Below, piece by piece: positions 57,399-64,000 of a stretch of DNA of 64,000 nucleotides. Every line of letters begins with the position of its first letter. Within the stretch, counting starts at the first letter, position 1. Made by a program: the position numbers and the translations under genes. This DNA comes from Garcia nutans (Eukaryota > Streptophyta > Magnoliopsida > Malpighiales > Euphorbiaceae): contig CANTUV010000076.1 in the NCBI GenBank assembly GCA_947685225.1, positions 248,001-312,000 on the forward strand, in the 5' to 3' direction. A model generated the notes under the pieces. It had not been told where the DNA came from and did not search any database. It saw only the letters and a program-made list of their open reading frames with translations.

Positions 57399-60300
57399 AT
57401 GTCCAAAGATGAGAATATTAATGTTGTGTCTGGTATCTTGTTACCAATATTTGAACTCTACTTCTGTGATTTATTTCAATTTTTTGTGGATTATGAGCTT
57501 ATGTCATTTATTTATTATTTATTTTCTCTGAATTCAGCTAGCATGCCGTGTAATCCCAACTTTATCCCTATGAATGAAAATACTGATAATAAGACTGCTG
57601 ATAAGGGAAAATATTTAGTTTTAGTCTGTTCTGAAGTTAATTTAACTTCGGTACCTAGAAACACTTGGTGGATAGATTCTGGTGCTACTAGTCACATAAG
57701 TGTTTCAATGCAGGGTTGCCTAAGTTACCGAAAGCCAACTGACGGTAAAAGATACGTTTATATGGGAACTGGTGAACCGATAGAAGTAGAGGCGATAGGA
57801 CATTTTAGATTGCGTTTAAGAACTGGAAATTTTTTGGATCTAGTAGATACTTTTGTTATTCCGTGTTTTAGGCGAAATTTAATTTATGTTTCCCATTTGG
57901 ACAAATCTGGTTTTACTTATTCATTTGGAAACAATAAAGTTACTTTATCTATGGATTCAAAAATTTTAGGTACTGGTTTCTTGTATGCACTTCATAATCT
58001 ATATATGTTAGATATCGATGCCTCTTATAATGAGACCCTACAAGTTAGTACTATATGTACCAAAAAGAAGCTGAATATGGATAACTCAGCTGCTCTATGG
58101 CACAGACGTTTGTGTCACATATCCAAATCTAGAATAGAGCGTCTTGTGTCAGATGGTATCATAAATACACTTGATTTCACAGATTTGGACTCCTGTGTTG
58201 AGTGTATTAAAAGTAAACAGACTAAACAAAAGAGATTAGGTGCCAATAGGTCATCAAACGTCTTAGAGTTGATACATACGGACATTTGTGGCCCATTCCC
58301 TACAGCAACTAGAAATGGTCAAAGATACTTTATATCATTCATAGACGATTACTCACGTTATGGGTACCTATATCTCATTCATGAGAAATCTGAGTCTCTG
58401 GACGTTTTCAAATCTTATAAGGTCGAAGTTGAAAATCAACTAGGAAAGAAGATTAAATCTGTTAGATCTGACTGTGGAGGTGAGTACTATGGCAGATATG
58501 ACGGTTCAGGTGAACAACGTCCAGGACCATTTGCTATTTTCCTACAGGACTGTGGTATAGTCCCTCAATACACCATGCCTAGCACACCCAGCATGAATGA
58601 AGTATCTGAGAGACGTAACAGGACTCTTATGGATATGGTTAGAAGTATGATTAGTCATTCTTCTTTACCTGAGTCTCTGTGGGAGAAGCATTAAAGACAG
58701 CAGTCTATCTTCTTAACAGAGTACCAACTAAAGCAGCTACAAAAACACCTTATGAGCTTTGGACTGGACGCAAGCCCAGTCTAAAACACCTTCATGTTTG
58801 GGGATGTCCTGCTGAGGCTAAGCCTTATAGGCCTAATGAGATAAAATTGGACTCTAAAACTGTTAGTAGCTACTTTGTTGGTTATTCTGAGTGATCTCGG
58901 GGTTTTAAGTTTTATAATCCTACTTCCAGATCTATTTTTGAGACGGGAATTGTAAATTTTTTTGAGGATGTTGAGTTTGGGGGGAGAAATAAGGTTAGAA
59001 ACATTGTCTTTGAGGAGGGATCGAGTCAGGAACACTCAGTGTCGATTCCTATCTTTGCTCCTGGGACTGTTCAGGTTCCTAGAATTGTTAATATCCCAGA
59101 AGCAATTCCAGATCCAATACAAGACAATGTTGATCAACTTCCCCATCAGGATGAAGAAATTGTTCTTCCTCAAGTACAAGCTCAACAACCTCAAGAATTT
59201 GAGCCAGAACCTGTGCCTTTAAGAAGGTCCACTAGAGAAAGAAGAAATGCTATTCCGGATGACTATGTAGTATATCTTCAGGAACATGAGGACACTGTAG
59301 ACATGGTGGAAGATGATCCTATCAGCTTTCATCATGCCATGCAGGATTCCAACTCTCAGAAGTGGATTAAGGCAATGGGTGAAGAATTTATGTCAATGCA
59401 AGACAATCAAGTTTGGGATCTTGTTCCATTATCTGAAGGAAAGAAACTCATTGGTTGCAAATGGATATTTAAAACCAAGAGGGATTCTAAAGGTAATGTG
59501 AAAAGATATAAGGCACGTCTTGTAGCTAAGGGCTTCACTCTGAAGGATGGAATTGACTATAAAGAGACCTTCTCTCCGGTTTCATCGAAGGACTCTTTTA
59601 GGACAATCATGGCTCTAGTTGCTCATTTTGATCTTGAGCTTCATCAAATGGATATGAAGACTGCGTTTCTCAAAGGAGACATTGATGAAACCATCTATAT
59701 GGTGCAGCCAGAAAACTTTGTGTCTGGAGACCCAAAGCGACTGGTATGCAGATTAAAGAAATCCATTTATGGACTCAAGCAAGCTTCTCGTCAGTGGTAC
59801 TTTAAGTTCCATGAAGTAGTTGTCTCTTTCGGTTTTGAGATAAATGCTGTGGAAGATTGTGTGTATCACAAGTTCAGTGGGAGTAGGTTTATCTTTTTGG
59901 TCTTATATGTGGATGATATATTGCTTGCTACTAACTGTAAGGACTTGCTGCACGAGACCAAAGTCTTTCTCTCAAAACACTTTGAGATGAAAGATTTAGG
60001 TGAAGCTTCTTTTGTATTAGGGATTCAAATATATCGAAACCGTACTCTAGGTATTCTTGGATTATCACAAAAGGGCTATATTGAGAAAGTGCTCAAGAGA
60101 TTTAGTATGCACAACAGTAGACCAATTGATACCCATGTTACTAAAGGAGATAAATTCAGTCTTGATCAGTGTCCAAAGGGTGAAATTGAGATTCAGGAGA
60201 TGCAGAAGATTCCTTATGCGTCAGCAGTTGGGAGTCTGATGTATGCTCAAGTTTGCACTCGTCCAGATATTTCATTCATAGTTGGCATGTTAGGGCGATA

Positions 60301-60893
60301 TCTCAGCAATCCAGGAATGGATCATTGGAAAGCAGCCAAAAGGGTCTTGAGGTATCTTCAGAGAACTAAGGGACATATGCTCACATACGGGCGATCAGAT
60401 CAGCTTGAGATCATTAGGTATACTGATTCTGATTTTCGCGGGATGCCAAGATAGCCGAAAATCCACATCAGGCTACATATATCTCTTGGTTGGCGGTGCT
60501 ATTTCTTGGAAGAGTGTGAAACAAACTCTAGTAGCTACCTCCACCATGGAAGCAGAATTTGTAGCAAGTTATGAGGCATCCAATCAGGCAATCTGGCTGG
60601 GGAATTTTGTCACAGGGCTGCGCATTGTGAATGGCATTGAAAGGCCATTAAAGTTATACTGTGATAGTAACTCAGCAGTCTTATTCTCCAACAACAACAG
60701 AAGCTCTTCTCGATCGAGACACATTGAGATAAAGTTTCTGGCTGTGAGGGAGAGAGTACAGAGTGGACAGATATCCATAGAGCATATTGGAACGAACTTC
60801 ATGATTGCAGATCCGCTCACTAAGGCTGTGATACCGAAAGTTTTTCATGAGCACACTACTCATATGAGTGTCATATTATTTGAGACTATTTAG
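57399..60893 (+). pseudogene. Copia pol: protease, integrase, reverse transcriptase, RNase H
   Basis: Degenerate polyprotein in three frames. The first part (57399-58694) has a short unrelated lead, then protease with WWIDSGATSHIS, the pre-integrase finger LWHRRLCHIS...CVECIKSK, and the integrase core (HTDICGPF, IDDYSRYGY, VRSDCGGEYY, NEVSERRNRT). A one-base shift near 58680 moves on to 58679-60454, which has an in-frame TGA at 58892-58894, then reverse transcriptase (KARLVAKGF, QMDMKTAFLKG, SIYGLKQASRQW, catalytic LYVDDILLA, RPDISFIVGMLGRYLSNPG). A second one-base shift near 60437 leads to 60405-60893, with the RNase H end (KSTSGYIYLLVGGAISWKS, ATSTMEAEFVA, RSRHIEIKF, ADPLTKA) and a TAG. The CCHC capsid protein is absent. 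It cannot be autonomous. The copia lineage is not assigned. Confidence 0.9.
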
Positions 60894-61319
60894 TTTCAGT
60901 GGGAGTTTGATCATTAAGTTTGCATTAAGGTTTATGTATGCTCTCTTTGACATTGGATATATTTTGTAAAGTACATTCAGTTTCTGCAGAAAAATGAGTT
61001 TTTTTTTTCATTTTATTATATGTTTTACACTCTGTATTATATTTATGTTTGATCTCACTTAAAATTGACCAGTTGGAAACAGACATGATTGGATCATATA
61101 ACATGTAGTTTCCATGCTACACTCCTATTATTGATCTATGTCATTTGAGAGTATTGGTAATGTGATTGATAGTGGTTTGAGTCACGATAAATGTGGCGAC
61201 TGGCCCTTCAGTCCTTTATCGATATAATCAATGGACGAGATTGTTTGAGGCACCTTCAGTATGACTACTTTTATGAGCTCATTAAGGTATATACATTTAC
61301 ATTTAATATATGTTAGCCC
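60894..61319 (+). other. Copia 3' untranslated region
   Basis: Non-coding sequence between the RNase H stop and the purine tract. No frame is supported. Confidence 0.8.
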
Positions 61320-61330
61320 AAGTGGGAGAT
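61320..61330 (+). other. Copia polypurine tract
   Basis: AAGTGGGAGAT directly precedes the 3' LTR, the usual copia plus-strand primer. Confidence 0.9.
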
Positions 61331-61807
61331 TGTTAGAATTAATTTTATATTGTTAAAATTAATCCTAAGTGTGGGCTAAATATATTTAAATATTAAATGT
61401 GTATTGCAGTCAAATTAAGATAGTCAAATTAAAGTTTTGATCAAATTAGGATTGTTGACTATTGAGGTGTCCTACTCGTAATAGGATTTTAAGTGTAGAG
61501 ACCGTTAAGAATTTCTATTTTGTTGAAGGACCAAAATAGAAATTAATCAATTTATTAAGTTATAAATAAGGGGTCGTGGTCTCCGGGAGAACATAACAAT
61601 TTTGAGAGAACATTACGTTCCTTCAGTAGTGCTTCCGCTAAACTTAAAGTGTGTATCCCCTGGAAGGCGACAAACTCCAAAATCATCTTCAACTTCAACA
61701 TACGATGATATCAGGTATGCAATTTAGCTCTTTGCAATTTAATTTGAATAATCTAGTGATCATGCATATTTTAGGTTTTAGGGGAATCAGGCTTTCTCCC
61801 CCTTTCA
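61331..61807 (+). repeat. Copia 3' LTR
   Basis: 477 bp. It retains TTATAAATA at about 61560-61568, absent from the 5' copy. The target duplication TTACC follows at 61808-61812. Confidence 0.95.
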
Positions 61808-61812
61808 TTACC

Positions 61813-64000
61813 CCAAATTTATTCTTTAGAATTATACTATATTTTCTAAAAATAAATTATTGTATCCTAATTATATGCTTTTATATGAGTCATAATTTTA
61901 GAATACTTTATTATATAATAATCAACAATTTAATCTAATTAAAATCTTAAATTTGATTCGTCTTTAATTTATGGAACTATTTTTTATTTTATGAAAAAAT
62001 CTATTGGACTTTCATAAATTAGATAATAAATGTTTACTTTATATTAATTTAATTATAAGTAGAAATAATTTGTGGTTTATATGTGTTTAACTTTCTACAA
62101 ATAAATTCAAATACGTTGAATTTTATTTTTAAATTTTTACACAATCAAATAAATCCAATAATTTTAATAATTTAATTAGGGAATATATATATATATATAT
62201 GTATCTTATAGGTAATAATCATTCTCATTTTAAAGTTTGTATTGAATTTTTTTGACAAAAATAAATTGAAAATCTGTTCATTTTAATATTCGTATTTGTC
62301 ATTTACATTGCTAATGTAATATGCAACTATAACATTTTTTATTTAAAATTTTTAAAAATTCAAGTTTTAACTTTTACTTCATTCAATTTAGTAATCAAAT
62401 TCGATACTCATGTTTATATTGCATATTAATTTAGAAATACGAAGCAAGATGATTAAAATTCTAATTATATATATGGTCTTATTAACCTGAAAAATATAAA
62501 TAAATAAGTATAATGATAGTAATAAAAACAATAGTAATAATAACAGTAATAATTAATATGTTTTAATAATTTAAAATAAATATTTTTACCTTGAAAAGAT
62601 ATAAATAATAAAAAGTAAAAAAAAAACATAACTTAATTGAGTTAATATTTAGTTGAATTCATTCAGTTTAATTTTATTTTAGTATAGTTTTATTTAAAAT
62701 TTTAAAATTTTAATTTGATTCAATATTTGAATCTGATATTCACTTTTAAATCGTATATCGATTCAGAAGTATATATTAAGAAGATCGAAAAACTAATTTT
62801 TTTATGACCTTATTAACTTGAAAAATATAAATGAATAATAATAATAACAATTACAACAACACATAATACATATTTAAGTTAAATATATTTAAATAATTTA
62901 AAATAAATATTTTAACTAGAAAAAATAAATAATAAAAAGAGAAAACAAAAAAAATAATTGAATCAAAACTTTTAATTTGATTCTTTCGGTCTTTTATTTT
63001 ACTATAGTTTTATTTAAATTTTAATTTTTGATTAGATTTAATTTAATAATTGAATATAGTATTCATTTTTAGATTGTATATTAATTCATAATTATGAATT
63101 AAGAGGATCAAAAAACCAATTATATTCATGACCTTATTAACATAAAAAAAATACAGAAAATAATAATAATAATATAATTCAAAATTAATTTATTTAAGTA
63201 ATTTAAAATAAATATTTTTAACTTAAAAAATATCAATAATAAGAAAAAACAACAAAAAAAATTCTAGCTAAATGAATCCATTAATTCTATTAATTTGGTG
63301 TAATATTATTTTATTACAATTTTATTTAAAATTTAAAAAATTTAAATTTAAATTTTTGATATGGTTTAATTCTGTAATCAATTTGATATTTATTTTAGAC
63401 TATAAATTAATTCGGAAGTATGAATGAAGATAATTTAAAAGATAATTATATTTCTAATCTTATTTATCTATAATAATAATAATAATAATAAAGGTGATAT
63501 AGGGAAAAGAGTTGCATAAATATATTGTTGTGCGTTGTTCAAGATTGTTGAGAAGGAAATAAATATTTAATTTAGTTTTAAGGTATTTAAAAAAGGATAT
63601 TTTAGTAATTTTATTATTAGTTTGTACATTTTGTACAATATAGTTTGTACAACTAGCATCACTCTTTATTTTTATAGTTGATTATATTATTTTTAGATAT
63701 TTTAAATTATAGTTCATTTATCATTAATAAGTTATTATTTTACTATCATACCTTCATTTAATATACATTTTCTCACAACAATTACAAATAAAAGTAGTTT
63801 AAAAAATACATTATATTTAATATACTAATTTAACCACACTTTATTAATATATTTGTAAATAACTAATGAACTATAAAAATTAGATGGAGGGAGCATTATT
63901 ATTATTATTATTTTTTATTCTTATTCTAATAATAATACTTATGTAATCCATGTTCTATTCCCATGTGATTAACATATATGAATATTGCTTAATATAGTAT
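61813..64000. other. AT-rich intergenic DNA to the window end
   Basis: No gene. It holds the tandem array at 62330-63480 and (ATT)n tracts near 63893-63912. Open frames are short and AT-driven. Confidence 0.7.
62330..63480. repeat. Degenerate tandem array, about 325-330-bp unit
   Basis: About three and a half copies. The landmark 'gaccttattaac' or its variants recurs at about 62475, 62806, 63130 and 63455, a spacing of 331, 324 and 325 bp. Between landmarks each unit has, in order, (AAT)n-like words, 'aataatttaaaataaatattttta', 'gttttatttaaa' and a 'gatattcat...tttagattgtatat' phrase. Copies differ substantially, so the array is old. Confidence 0.8.

Larger units (their letters stand above)
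56189..61807 (+). mobile_element. Ty1/copia LTR retrotransposon lacking gag
   Basis: A 5,619-bp element. LTRs at 56189-56648 and 61331-61807 begin TGTTAG and end TTTCA; the target duplication TTACC lies at 56184-56188 and 61808-61812. The initiator-Met-type primer site TGGTATCAGAGC starts two bases inside the left LTR, and a purine tract precedes the right LTR. The pol order is protease, integrase, reverse transcriptase, RNase H, which defines copia. The capsid region that should precede protease is missing. Pol has two frameshifts and one stop. By eye the LTRs differ at about 12 bases in 460 plus several indels, so it is older than the neighbouring Athila copy. Confidence 0.95.

Noticed and set aside
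1..64000. CRISPR arrays, bacterial operons, tRNA or rRNA genes
   Set aside because: No regular spacer pattern, no ribosome-binding architecture and no recognisable cloverleaf genes; the tRNA-like matches are retrotransposon primer sites only.

Overview
The window is nuclear DNA of a flowering plant, almost certainly a eudicot. The background is very AT-rich and full of microsatellites. It holds one large, intron-rich class XI myosin gene with plant-type splice sites, surrounded by typical plant transposons (CACTA, RTE-type LINE, Athila-type Gypsy, Ty1/copia). I cannot name the species. There is no sign of bacterial or organellar DNA, tRNA or rRNA genes, or CRISPR arrays.

Layout. 1-4507: AT-rich DNA with small tandem duplications. 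4508-13446: a complete CACTA (En/Spm) transposon with 11-bp terminal inverted repeats and a TTC target duplication. It carries a decayed TnpA-like gene (9633-12403), no recognisable TnpD, a truncated LINE (7921-8880) and its own tandem repeats. 14042-14748 (minus): the last three exons of a pfkB sugar-kinase-like gene with no 5' part in view. 16066-16262: a LINE RNase H scrap. 18345-32945 (plus): a myosin XI gene of the MYA2 type. I traced 39 coding exons that join into an uninterrupted frame of 1,513 codons plus stop. This is the only intact host gene in the window.

32946-42943: AT-rich intergenic DNA with a 141-bp inverted-repeat element, a foldback element of about 580 bp, and a 5'-truncated RTE-type LINE (38757-39860) with an open C-terminal reverse-transcriptase frame. 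42949-55275: a full-length Athila-type Gypsy retrotransposon in minus orientation, with 1.3-kb LTRs, TGTAG target duplication, tRNA-Asp-type primer site, gag-pol, integrase, and an extra env-position ORF. It is young (LTRs about 0.7% different by eye) but disabled by a frameshift and a stop. 56189-61807 (plus): a Ty1/copia element with LTRs, TTACC target duplication and an initiator-Met primer site. It is older (LTRs about 2.6% different), has no gag, and three breaks in pol. 61813-64000: AT-rich DNA with a degenerate tandem array of about 325-330-bp units.

The genes do not form a pathway: this is one housekeeping-type motor gene embedded in transposon-rich DNA. I found no convincing undescribed biological system. 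The observations most worth a second look are two tandem 3' splice sites 21 nt apart in the myosin gene; a GC-rich, splice-site-bounded candidate leader exon upstream of the Athila env-position ORF; a duplicated polypurine tract and a recurring 18-bp palindrome in the same element; loss of the TATA box from only the 5' LTR of the copia element; and the long foldback hairpin.
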